From NCBI GenBank assembly GCA_013388895.1, contig JACAEK010000006.1, positions 1 to 48,114 of the forward strand: 48,114 nt of DNA. The letters are read 5' to 3'. Under the pieces are notes generated by a model. That model made no database searches and was not told where the DNA came from. It worked only from the letters and a program-made list of their open reading frames with translations. Positions 1-6,604 of this stretch are shown piece after piece. Numbering within the stretch: position 1 is the stretch's first letter; each line of letters begins with the position of its first letter. A program made the translations under genes and the position numbers. Source of the DNA: Candidatus Bathyarchaeota archaeon. GTDB lineage: Archaea; Thermoproteota; Bathyarchaeia; Bathyarchaeales; Bathycorpusculaceae.

Positions 1-115
1 AAAACTAAAAGCGAAATCTAAGAGAATAAGACAAACACCTACAATTTTAATTGGCGAAAAAAGGACAGAAGGAATCCCAGAAAAGAAACAAATCTTAAGC
101 CTACTGCACTGAATA

Positions 116-532
116 CTAAATATGCTGCTTCAGTTTTTTAGCCACTTCATCCAGTCTTGCCCTGCCTACTTCTTGAACTTCCTCAAATCTGGGCAATTTC
201 TGTCCTTCATATCGTGGAATGACGTGAACGTGCACGTGAAATATGTCTTGCCCAGCAGCCCTTTCATTCTGCTGTGCAATAGTAATGCCGCCTGGCTTTA
301 CGCTCTTCTTTACGGCTAACGCAACCTTCTTTACTAGTTTATATAAGTGGGCAACTTCCTCTTCTGGAACCTCGTAGATAAACGCATAATGTCGCTTAGG
401 AATTACGAGCGTGTGCCCCTCATTTAGAGGGTGAATGTCCAAAAAAGCCATAGCCACATTGTCCTCATAAACAATGCTTGCAGATGCCTTCTTCTCTGCT
501 ATTCTGCAAAATATACACGACTCTTCAGCCAT
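116..532 (-). CDS. HIT-family (histidine triad) hydrolase
   Basis: A 138-residue HIT protein, a family that hydrolyses or transfers nucleotides from nucleoside phosphoramidates and dinucleotides in the cytoplasm. The triad HVHVHVIP is present with His99, His101 and His103, and the N-terminus carries a CxxC pair (Cys6, Cys9) typical of zinc-binding HIT members. Length fits the family. The reading frame extends 11 codons upstream, but the Met at 532 opens directly on the conserved MAEESCIFC start of HIT proteins, so I chose it. It is transcribed leftwards and looks like an ordinary chromosomal gene next to the head-gene cassette. The exact substrate cannot be told. Confidence 0.93.
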   Translation of the reverse strand: MAEESCIFCRIAEKKASASIVYEDNVAMAFLDIHPLNEGHTLVIPKRHYAFIYEVPEEEVAHLYKLVKKVALAVKKSVKPGGITIAQQNERAAGQDIFHVHVHVIPRYEGQKLPRFEEVQEVGRARLDEVAKKLKQHI

Positions 533-624
533 AACATCACATCGCCCACTATTTTGACGTTTCAACTTTTAAAATCTGCTAAAGAGGCGGCATGTTCCAA
601 AAAAGGAGGATAAAAAAAGTGTGG

Positions 625-864
625 TTATTGTTTTGCTGTGTCAAGGAGTTTCTGAAGCCAAACCATGATGGCGGTAGGTCCTACTAACGCAGTGTAAACG
701 TCAAAAGTCAAGCCGACAGTATCCAAACCTAACGCCGTGAAAGTGCCTATGGCTACTGTGCGCAAGAATTTTTTCCAGCTGAAGGTTTTGTCTTGAGCTG
801 CATAGCCTAGAAAAGCGTAGACCAGTGCTGCACAGACTCCTAGACTAATGTTCACCAAATTCAT
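625..864 (-). CDS. Small two-segment membrane protein of the provirus cassette
   Basis: About 79 residues with a hydrophobic stretch at residues 5-22 and a second moderately hydrophobic stretch in the C-terminal half, so a small membrane protein. A GTG 12 nt upstream is also open, but it overlaps the strong GGAGGTG Shine-Dalgarno. The ATG at 864 sits 10 nt after that motif and is preferred. It is the last gene of the leftward head-gene cassette, about 100 bp after the portal gene. Size and position would suit a holin-like or virion membrane protein, but no family is recognised and that role is only a guess. Confidence 0.6.
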   Translation of the reverse strand: MNLVNISLGVCAALVYAFLGYAAQDKTFSWKKFLRTVAIGTFTALGLDTVGLTFDVYTALVGPTAIMVWLQKLLDTAKQ

Positions 865-970
865 TTTGGCATCCACCTCCTACAGGTTTAATGCGGATTT
901 CCCGCCTCCATGGAAGAAGCACACATCGCGCCTAATGAGGGGAGAAAGGATAAGCTAAGAAACAGCGCTT

Positions 971-2194
971 TCATTTTCTCGCACCTTCCACGGAGGTTTC
1001 GGGTTGGGGTTTCTCCCATAGTTCCCAGCCGAATTTTGTGGCGTTCTTGCGGAATTCCTCCTGGCGAATCAGCCCCAATTCAGCGGCTTTCAGCATGTCA
1101 GCCGTAACGATTTCGGGAGTTTTTTCGCTACCCCAGTTTAGGCGAATCTGCGCTTCTGATGGGTCAAGCCCTGCTTGAAATAGGACAACATTGAAAATGT
1201 CGCGTTCAACCTGTCGCTTGACGTATCGCTGAATAGGCTTAATGAGCATGTTCTGCAGGTCTAAGGCTGCCTTTGCGGAGGCTTCTGTGAAGCCCGGCGT
1301 GCTGAACAATCGTGGCAGAGGCGTTTCACATCCGAGGTAAAACTGGTTTATGATGTGGTCAACGTAGTATTCGAAGCGGGCACGTGGGTCCAAGACGATG
1401 GGTTTTATGTCGCCTTTTCCACCGTAGAACAACCATGCGCCTTCTTCAGAACGGTTTTTGATGGCTCTTTCAAACTTCTGAATTGTGGCTTCATCTGCTT
1501 TTTCCAACAAAGCCAGAACGTCTGGTCCAGCATATTTTTCGAAGATTTTTGGCATTATGCGCTCGATTTTGGCTTTCATCCACGCATAAGCTGGTCGTCG
1601 GTCAGACTGCAAAGTAAGCGAATGCAGAAGCACTTGCAAAACGCCTGTTCCGAAGCCGGAATCGCCAACATGGTTCATTCGCCAGTGGATTAGGGCTTCT
1701 TGTTTGAGGTTTTCGCCACCGTAAACGTGCTTAAGCTTGTAGCTTCCAATTTTATAGGGAATCTTTGACCCGTTATGTTGCATGTAGTTTTGTCCTATAC
1801 GCTCAACTGCGTCTATTGGTAACCTATGCAGTTCCGTTAGCTTTTCAGGCGTAATCCGAAGCCAAAAATCGTTTCCACACGCAATCAAAACACGCGTCAT
1901 ATCGCAAAGCAAAGCATCCAGATTAATCTCTTCGTTAAACTTGTCAACAGCATCTTTCGCTTCTTCAGCCCTCTGATATCGTTGATTAACAGTCGTGTAG
2001 AAACCCATGCCAACAGCTGAAGCCGCCAACAAGTCGACGCTGGCTTTGCAGGCAGGATCCCTTTCATAGAGCCGCATTACATCTGCTAGCGGAATGTTTG
2101 GAGTCTCATAAACAACAGCCGACTGCGGAGACGCATATCCGCTTCTGGTTCTAGGCGAAAAAGCTTCCATTAAACGTTTTAAGGCGTTGCTCAT
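971..2194 (-). CDS. Phage-type portal protein
   Basis: A 407-residue protein that reads as a tailed-virus portal, the dodecameric ring at the capsid vertex through which DNA enters. The order of segments fits: an N-terminal stretch with an ERDPACKASVDLLA-like helix, a central region with a WLRITPEKLTELHRLP core where the chain makes the wing domain, the conserved segment around FYLGCETPLPRLFSTPG, and a long C-terminal helix with KRQVERDIFN. Length is in the usual 380-500 range. Its start codon overlaps the stop of the upstream winged-helix gene (ATGA), so the two are translationally coupled. It lies downstream of the capsid gene, whereas in most tailed viruses the portal precedes the protease and capsid genes. 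Confidence 0.82.
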   Translation of the reverse strand: MSNALKRLMEAFSPRTRSGYASPQSAVVYETPNIPLADVMRLYERDPACKASVDLLAASAVGMGFYTTVNQRYQRAEEAKDAVDKFNEEINLDALLCDMTRVLIACGNDFWLRITPEKLTELHRLPIDAVERIGQNYMQHNGSKIPYKIGSYKLKHVYGGENLKQEALIHWRMNHVGDSGFGTGVLQVLLHSLTLQSDRRPAYAWMKAKIERIMPKIFEKYAGPDVLALLEKADEATIQKFERAIKNRSEEGAWLFYGGKGDIKPIVLDPRARFEYYVDHIINQFYLGCETPLPRLFSTPGFTEASAKAALDLQNMLIKPIQRYVKRQVERDIFNVVLFQAGLDPSEAQIRLNWGSEKTPEIVTADMLKAAELGLIRQEEFRKNATKFGWELWEKPQPETSVEGARK

Positions 2195-2433
2195 TGTAAG
2201 CCCTCCAGAAGTTTGCGTCCTTTTTCGGTAATCACGTAAGGAGCGCGATGTCTTTGCTCGTTTTTCTGTATATAGCCATTCTGAACCAAATAATTGAATA
2301 TGCCCTCAAAAGTGGCATGTGTACCCCACTTCCTAACAGTTCGCTTCTCAAGTTCAGTTCGACACAGAGATTGCCTATTAAGCTCATGTAACACAGTTCT
2401 TGCTAAACGCAATCTTTCATGCAAACGCCTCAT
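2191..2433 (-). CDS. Small winged-helix protein in the capsid cassette
   Basis: An 80-residue protein with a winged-helix look: a helical N-terminus rich in Arg and Leu, a recognition-type segment around GTHATFEGIFNYLVQNGYI, and a C-terminal wing ending in YVITEKGRKLLEGL, the usual closing motif of PadR/MarR-like wHTH domains. It overlaps the preceding zinc-ribbon gene and the following portal gene by ATGA junctions, so it belongs to the same transcript. A DNA-binding or regulatory role in the virus is inferred from the fold only. It could instead be a structural adaptor that reuses the fold. Confidence 0.65.
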   Translation of the reverse strand: MRRLHERLRLARTVLHELNRQSLCRTELEKRTVRKWGTHATFEGIFNYLVQNGYIQKNEQRHRAPYVITEKGRKLLEGLQ

Positions 2434-2684
2434 TCACGAACAACCTCCACGGGTTTCTGAACACTATAAAAAGGGGGAGAATGCTGAAGGCAAACCATCA
2501 CAATTGCAAAGTCCCGTTTGCCATCCTTGCCATAGGTGTCTGCAGCTAAATCAGGCGTGTAGGACACCATTTCTGCTCCACATAGTGGGCAATACAGCCA
2601 GCAGTCGCAGATTATTGTGTCCTCTTTTCGGTCGGAATAATGCGTTTTTCCGCATTGGGGACATTTGCCTTCATATTTTGCCAT
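2430..2684 (-). CDS. Small zinc-ribbon protein in the capsid cassette
   Basis: An 84-residue protein whose first half carries CPQCGK followed by CDCWLYCPLCG, giving several Cys pairs suited to one or two zinc ribbons. The C-terminal half is mixed and ends KPVEVVRE. It lies between the major capsid gene (25 bp upstream) and the winged-helix gene, which it overlaps by four bases. Small zinc ribbons are common in archaeal virus gene strings, but no specific function can be given. Confidence 0.7.
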   Translation of the reverse strand: MAKYEGKCPQCGKTHYSDRKEDTIICDCWLYCPLCGAEMVSYTPDLAADTYGKDGKRDFAIVMVCLQHSPPFYSVQKPVEVVRE

Positions 2685-2709
2685 TTTTGACGCTATCCTT
2701 GGACAGTTC

Positions 2710-3684
2710 TTACAGCGACGTGCTTATGTTTGTCATCTTTGCGACTGCCTTACTGCGTAAAATGCCCAAACCGAATCGAGTTGTAGCCCTAGCGCCGTAC
2801 TTGCCAGCTTTTATGTCTTCCCAGTCTTCGACGGTTATGTCTCTGCGCAACAGCATCACAGAAGCCACACGATTGTCTACTGCGTAGGCTGTTCCATTAG
2901 GCACAAGCGTGCTAGCTTGAACCCGCATGCCTAAAACACTTGTAACCGTGCCCTGTTCAAGGTCTGTCTGTCCAGAAGGCAAGTATTGAGCGTGGATAAA
3001 CTTGTCATCATTGAGCAGTTGATGCAATTGAACTTCGTTTACTGCGAGGACCGTGGGTCGCCAGTTCTCGCCTCTAACAGCGTTATGCAGCTTAACTAGG
3101 CCATTCCAGTTCATAGCTGCTCCACCCTGGTCTATTGGGGCTCCTCCGGCCAAGTCAGCGTCTGCAACTGCACCATAAAGTTCAAGAATGCTGTCTGTTT
3201 CTTCTTCGCCTAAGGCTCTGCCCACTTTCTCTACCATGTTATCCATAACGTTCCATGTGGCGTCTTCGAGGAATTCGCGAGTCCACTCTTCAGAAGCCTC
3301 AGCAAGAATGTTCGTGTAAACGTCAACAGTGCTAATTTTCTTCCCGCTCAGTCTTGTAACTGCGCCTTCAGCGTATCGGTATGCAACAGCATCTTCGTCT
3401 AGTGGGAATCTTTCCATCGTTTCGGTTGTTGGTCTCACTGTGATTATGTTTCTGCCAATCATTTCCGGATAAGCAGCCTGCACAAGCGTGTCATGCATGC
3501 GGCCAACAGCTCCGATAACATCGCTGAACAAGCCTTCCTTAACGCCGACTTCGCAGTAGCGCCTAAGAAAAGGATGCACAACTGCCTTATGCCGCATGTT
3601 CTCAACATGCTCTCTGAATTCGTTGTCGCGCTCTATCAAAGTTTCAAAAAGTCTTGGTTTCAAAGTAGTCACTTCTCCAAACAA
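2710..3684 (-). CDS. HK97-type major capsid protein
   Basis: A 324-residue protein with the character of HK97-fold major capsid proteins. An N-terminal charged helical arm (residues 1-60) is followed by a mixed alpha/beta P-domain and A-domain, including a helix with EASEEWTREFLEDATWNVMD, an NGLVKLHNAVRG segment, and near the C-terminus a GTVTSVLGMRVQAS element then AVDNRVASVMLLRRDITVEDW, the pattern seen in many phage and haloarchaeal virus capsid proteins. It overlaps the preceding decoration gene by 16 bp, and the protease gene lies just before that, the canonical protease-to-capsid order. I see no obvious protease-removed scaffold domain beyond the short arm. Confidence 0.82.
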   Translation of the reverse strand: MFGEVTTLKPRLFETLIERDNEFREHVENMRHKAVVHPFLRRYCEVGVKEGLFSDVIGAVGRMHDTLVQAAYPEMIGRNIITVRPTTETMERFPLDEDAVAYRYAEGAVTRLSGKKISTVDVYTNILAEASEEWTREFLEDATWNVMDNMVEKVGRALGEEETDSILELYGAVADADLAGGAPIDQGGAAMNWNGLVKLHNAVRGENWRPTVLAVNEVQLHQLLNDDKFIHAQYLPSGQTDLEQGTVTSVLGMRVQASTLVPNGTAYAVDNRVASVMLLRRDITVEDWEDIKAGKYGARATTRFGLGILRSKAVAKMTNISTSL

Positions 3685-4100
3685 ATGAATAGTAAGTCGT
3701 CCGCGGCTGAAGTTGTTGCCAATGCTGTTCCAAGCTTGCGGTTATAGTAAATCGTATATGTGCCCGTTCCACCCTCGTTTACAGCTTGATCAGTTAACTG
3801 CAACACTCTCCTCGACGAATCAGCGCCATAAACGGCTTTGCCTCGAGTTATGGCGCCGCCAGCCTTCACTTTGACTCTTCCACGTGTCAAGACGGGACAT
3901 TGATCGCCTGAAGAAACAGTTTTGACCGCAATGCCTATGCAGTCTTGGGCTGAAGTTGCTGGAGCAATTTTATTGTCTGCGCTTAGATAAACTGGATCGC
4001 CCTTTGTGACATCTGTAGTAGCCTCAAAAGCTTCAATGACAGCGTTGGGGTCGTCTGTTTCGCCGATTGCCATCCAAATTTTGTCAGTTAAATCTGCCAT
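3669..4100 (-). CDS. Capsid decoration/stabilisation protein (DUF2190-like)
   Basis: A 143-residue, mostly beta protein that resembles the DUF2190 type of phage capsid cement proteins. Features are VTKGDPVYLSADNKI near residue 35, a run with AQDCIGIAVKTVSSGDQCPVL, then GRVKVKAGGAITRGKAVYG, the usual small beta-barrel repeats of this family. Such proteins bind the outside of HK97 shells. Position between the protease and the major capsid gene supports the call. The stop codon lies inside the start of the capsid gene. The family name is my reading of the pattern rather than a database hit. Confidence 0.6.
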   Translation of the reverse strand: MADLTDKIWMAIGETDDPNAVIEAFEATTDVTKGDPVYLSADNKIAPATSAQDCIGIAVKTVSSGDQCPVLTRGRVKVKAGGAITRGKAVYGADSSRRVLQLTDQAVNEGGTGTYTIYYNRKLGTALATTSAADDLLFICLEK

Positions 4101-4149
4101 ACATATTCACTCCAAAATCAAATTTCGCTTTCACCGAGTTCATCCTCAG

Positions 4150-5337
4150 TTACTTGCATGTTTCACCACCGTGACTTTCACGAAGCTTCTGCAGCTTCAA
4201 AACAACCCGCCTCAATTCCTGGCACATGCGCTGAGGACCGAAACTCCAGCTACGTTGAATAATTGAGCTTGGCAGAACAGATTCGATTAAGCTTATGGCG
4301 TCATTTATTGGTATCACTGGTTCAGAGGGTTTTTTGAAAAGGCTTTCCAGGACATTGCCTTTTTCTGGAGGATCATGCGAAGCCGACGCTGGAGCCATGT
4401 AATTCGCGTGGAGTGTTAGCCAATCTCGAATCTTTATCTGGTCCCAGAGTTTGTCTTTGGCGAAGAATATAGCTTGCGTACGCTGCGTGTTTGGTTGATT
4501 GTGCAGTTTTCCCATGACTGCTAATATGCCATTTTGCTTGTCAAGCCAAATGGTCGTGAAATGTTCAGGTAAGAATGCTGATGCGTCTTGGTAAAAGCCG
4601 AGAATGTACTCGCCAGCAATCAAAGGCTCAAAAGCTTGTTCGTTGAGTCGCAGTTTTTCCATTATTTGGATGTTAGTTTCAGGTATGCCAGGCACAGCTA
4701 CGAGGCTCAGTTCAGCATTTTTTAAGCCATGAGGGATTTTGCCGTTCTGAATCTCGACAGTTTCATAATCTGCGCCTATGCTTACGTGTTTGATTACGCC
4801 TTTGCGGATTTTCTCGGCAGTTTCATCATCGTAAATTTCTGCTTCGTACCATAGACTTTGTCCATCCCATTCAGTTTTGACTATTTTTCCAACAGCGTTT
4901 GGCACGGCAACATGCTCTACGTAGACAGGAGCTGAAACAAGTTTGTTGGCAAAAGACTGCAACTCTTCAGGCGTGTAAATGCTGAAATTTCGGCTCATAC
5001 AAGCAATCACTGCGACGCCTTGGATCCGCAAAGGTTTATCGATAATTTTCTCTAAGACCTTAAATGGCAACAAAACCGAAAAATGCTCATACGTAACTCC
5101 GTCTGTATGGTGCTTTTCGAACCAAGCTTTAGCCTTTTCAAGTGTCCACTTCTTAGACACTTCAAATAAGTAGCTCTGGATTTCAGTAGTCTCTTTGCCC
5201 AATGTCTTACCAATAATTGCTTTGATGCCTTCATCGTGAGAAATTGTGATAATGCGTAGGCTGTTAGGTTTGAATTCTTCGGGACGACGGTGCCCGCTAC
5301 GTATATATTGGTCGGTTGTTTCCCATGGCACTTTCAC
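4150..5337 (-). CDS. Prohead maturation protease (HK97/U35-like) with extra N- and C-terminal regions
   Basis: A 395-residue protein. Residues 25-76 form a short domain with KTLGKETTEIQSYLF and WTLEKAKAWFEKH, a motif pair that often opens phage prohead-protease polyproteins. Residues 105-230 look like the assemblin/HK97 serine protease: His142 in the YVEHV motif, Ser186 in HVSIGAD, and the closing AELSLVAVPG (208-217). In the family His and Ser form the catalytic dyad that trims capsid proteins during maturation. The C-terminal 160 residues have no recognised domain and may act as scaffold. It is the first gene of the leftward cassette, 49 bp before the decoration gene. Confidence 0.78.
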   Translation of the reverse strand: MKVPWETTDQYIRSGHRRPEEFKPNSLRIITISHDEGIKAIIGKTLGKETTEIQSYLFEVSKKWTLEKAKAWFEKHHTDGVTYEHFSVLLPFKVLEKIIDKPLRIQGVAVIACMSRNFSIYTPEELQSFANKLVSAPVYVEHVAVPNAVGKIVKTEWDGQSLWYEAEIYDDETAEKIRKGVIKHVSIGADYETVEIQNGKIPHGLKNAELSLVAVPGIPETNIQIMEKLRLNEQAFEPLIAGEYILGFYQDASAFLPEHFTTIWLDKQNGILAVMGKLHNQPNTQRTQAIFFAKDKLWDQIKIRDWLTLHANYMAPASASHDPPEKGNVLESLFKKPSEPVIPINDAISLIESVLPSSIIQRSWSFGPQRMCQELRRVVLKLQKLRESHGGETCK

Positions 5338-5469
5338 ATCGCCTCACACTTCTAATACCAACCTAATAAGCAAGGAAAATGAAAAAGCGAATTGTACAAC
5401 GCACTAGCCCGTCAGAAGGCTATCATGTATGCCCCTGAAGTGGGCTAAGCCTAAAAAGTGGTTAAAACG

Positions 5470-5664
5470 ATGCCGCGAAAGTGTATAGTCAAAGTGGTTC
5501 TTAGCAAAGAGCAGAGAGAAATCCTCATCGAATTAGCGAGAAGGCTTGGAACGAGCGAAAGCGAAACGTTAAGGATGGCTCTTATGGATTATGCGAAAGA
5601 ACTGAGCTTAATAAGCGAAATAATACGCAGGAAAACAACTCTAAATGACACCAGAGGGTTCTAA
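5470..5664 (+). CDS. Ribbon-helix-helix DNA-binding protein
   Basis: A 64-residue protein with a basic beta strand MPRKCIVKVVLSK, a helix EQREILIELARRLG, the turn TSESE and a second helix TLRMALMDYAKEL, the ribbon-helix-helix pattern of small archaeal repressors. A GTG four codons upstream is in frame, but the ATG at 5470 begins at the conserved strand. It is divergent from the head-gene cassette, separated by about 130 bp. It could be the provirus repressor or a host gene. The spacer holds two short hairpin-like arms near 5406-5446 that may be operator sites. Confidence 0.7.
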   Translation: MPRKCIVKVVLSKEQREILIELARRLGTSESETLRMALMDYAKELSLISEIIRRKTTLNDTRGF

Positions 5665-5732
5665 ATCTGTTCTGATTCAGATTTTAGCTCGAAAATAGCT
5701 CAATTGAGGATTAAATTTAAAAATTCACAACG

Positions 5733-5744
5733 TATTTAAATATA
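5733..5744 (+). promoter_or_regulatory. TATA-like element upstream of the sensory operon
   Basis: TATTTAAATATA is an AT-only, nearly palindromic block about 50 nt before the TTG start at 5793. Distance and composition suit an archaeal TATA box with a leader of about 20-25 nt for the operon of two small proteins and the histidine kinase. Confidence 0.45.
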
Positions 5745-5792
5745 GAATCATTAGGTTAAACGTCAAGGAAGGCTGCACCTGAGGATTCATGT

Positions 5793-6146
5793 TTGGCAAG
5801 AAAAAGAAGGACCTTCGAGAAACTCCTAATTGAAGCTACAGATGAGGCTTTGGTTTCGCTTGGAGAATCCTCTAGACAATCAATATATTTCCATCTCGAA
5901 AACAAGTTCAAAATAGCAAAAAAAGACATACCCTACCGCATTGAGGACTTTGCAGAAGGAATTGAAAAAATTTTCGGTATGGGGGCGCAATTCATAGAAA
6001 TATTGATTATGAAAAGGTTGTTCGAGAAGATTGGACAGCCTCTTAATTGGAACGGGAACAAGACTCTTGAATTTGTTGAATACGTTGAAGCAGCTAGAAA
6101 AAGTTTCTCGAAAAAAAGAGAGGAAGCCAATCAAATAGAAACCTAA
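5793..6146 (+). CDS. Small NitrOD5-like protein, copy 1
   Basis: A 117-residue helical protein. The core LLIEATDEALVSLGES.R..IYFHLE followed by the helix ending IEKIFGMGAQFIEILIMKRL is the pattern I associate with NitrOD5, an archaeal output domain found with two-component proteins (the name is from memory). The start is TTG, preceded by GAGG nine bases upstream. A four-base-shifted ATG overlaps it but runs into a stop after 14 codons. A second copy lies 126 bp downstream, and the kinase and receiver genes follow. It probably acts as an adaptor or output partner of that kinase. The biochemical function is unknown. Confidence 0.62.
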   Translation: MARKRRTFEKLLIEATDEALVSLGESSRQSIYFHLENKFKIAKKDIPYRIEDFAEGIEKIFGMGAQFIEILIMKRLFEKIGQPLNWNGNKTLEFVEYVEAARKSFSKKREEANQIET

Positions 6147-6271
6147 GCATCTCCTATTCACACTCTGTACAGCTGGTTTTTGACAATCCATATTTGAAGT
6201 TCACAAAGGATTTATCAAGCCTCCATAAAGTTTCATTCTAAAACTTACGTTCAATCATCGAGGGTTAACAT

Positions 6272-6604
6272 TTGCCTCAAAACAACTTTAGCAAACTTCT
6301 TCTAGATGCAGTTGAAGAAAGCTTATCCTCTTTAGGGGATTCACCCAAACAAGCTATTCTCTTCCATCTTGAATCTTCTTTTAACATAAAAAAGGAACAC
6401 ATTCCAGAAAACATAACAGAATTCACAAAAGCTCTGGAGAAAATTTTCGGACCCGGAGCAAACTACCTCGAAAAACTCATCATAAAACGCCTTTACGAAA
6501 AATTAGGATTCGAAGCTGAAGATGCCGGAAACCTAGATTTTTTGGAAAGCGTAAACGAAGTGCGAAAACGACTGCCACGCAGAGAGGAGTACATAACAAT
6601 ATGA
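6272..6604 (+). CDS. Small NitrOD5-like protein, copy 2
   Basis: A 110-residue paralogue of the preceding gene. It shares LLLDAVEESLSSLGDS, an AILFHLESSF segment and the conserved helix ALEKIFGPGANYLEKLIIKRLYEKLG, and differs in the C-terminal tail. The start is TTG with GAGGGT eight bases upstream. Its stop overlaps the kinase ATG (ATGA at 6601), so it is translationally coupled to the histidine kinase. That strongly suggests a partner role in the same signalling pathway. Two diverged copies in tandem point to an old duplication. Confidence 0.65.
   Translation: MPQNNFSKLLLDAVEESLSSLGDSPKQAILFHLESSFNIKKEHIPENITEFTKALEKIFGPGANYLEKLIIKRLYEKLGFEAEDAGNLDFLESVNEVRKRLPRREEYITI

Noticed and set aside
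625-864. Holin call for the small membrane protein
   Set aside because: Only size, hydrophobicity and position support it; no lysis gene is nearby.
5400-5460. Short ORF MYAPEVG and hairpin-like arms before the RHH gene
   Set aside because: Seven codons without a ribosome-binding site is not evidence of a gene; the hairpins are too short to call.
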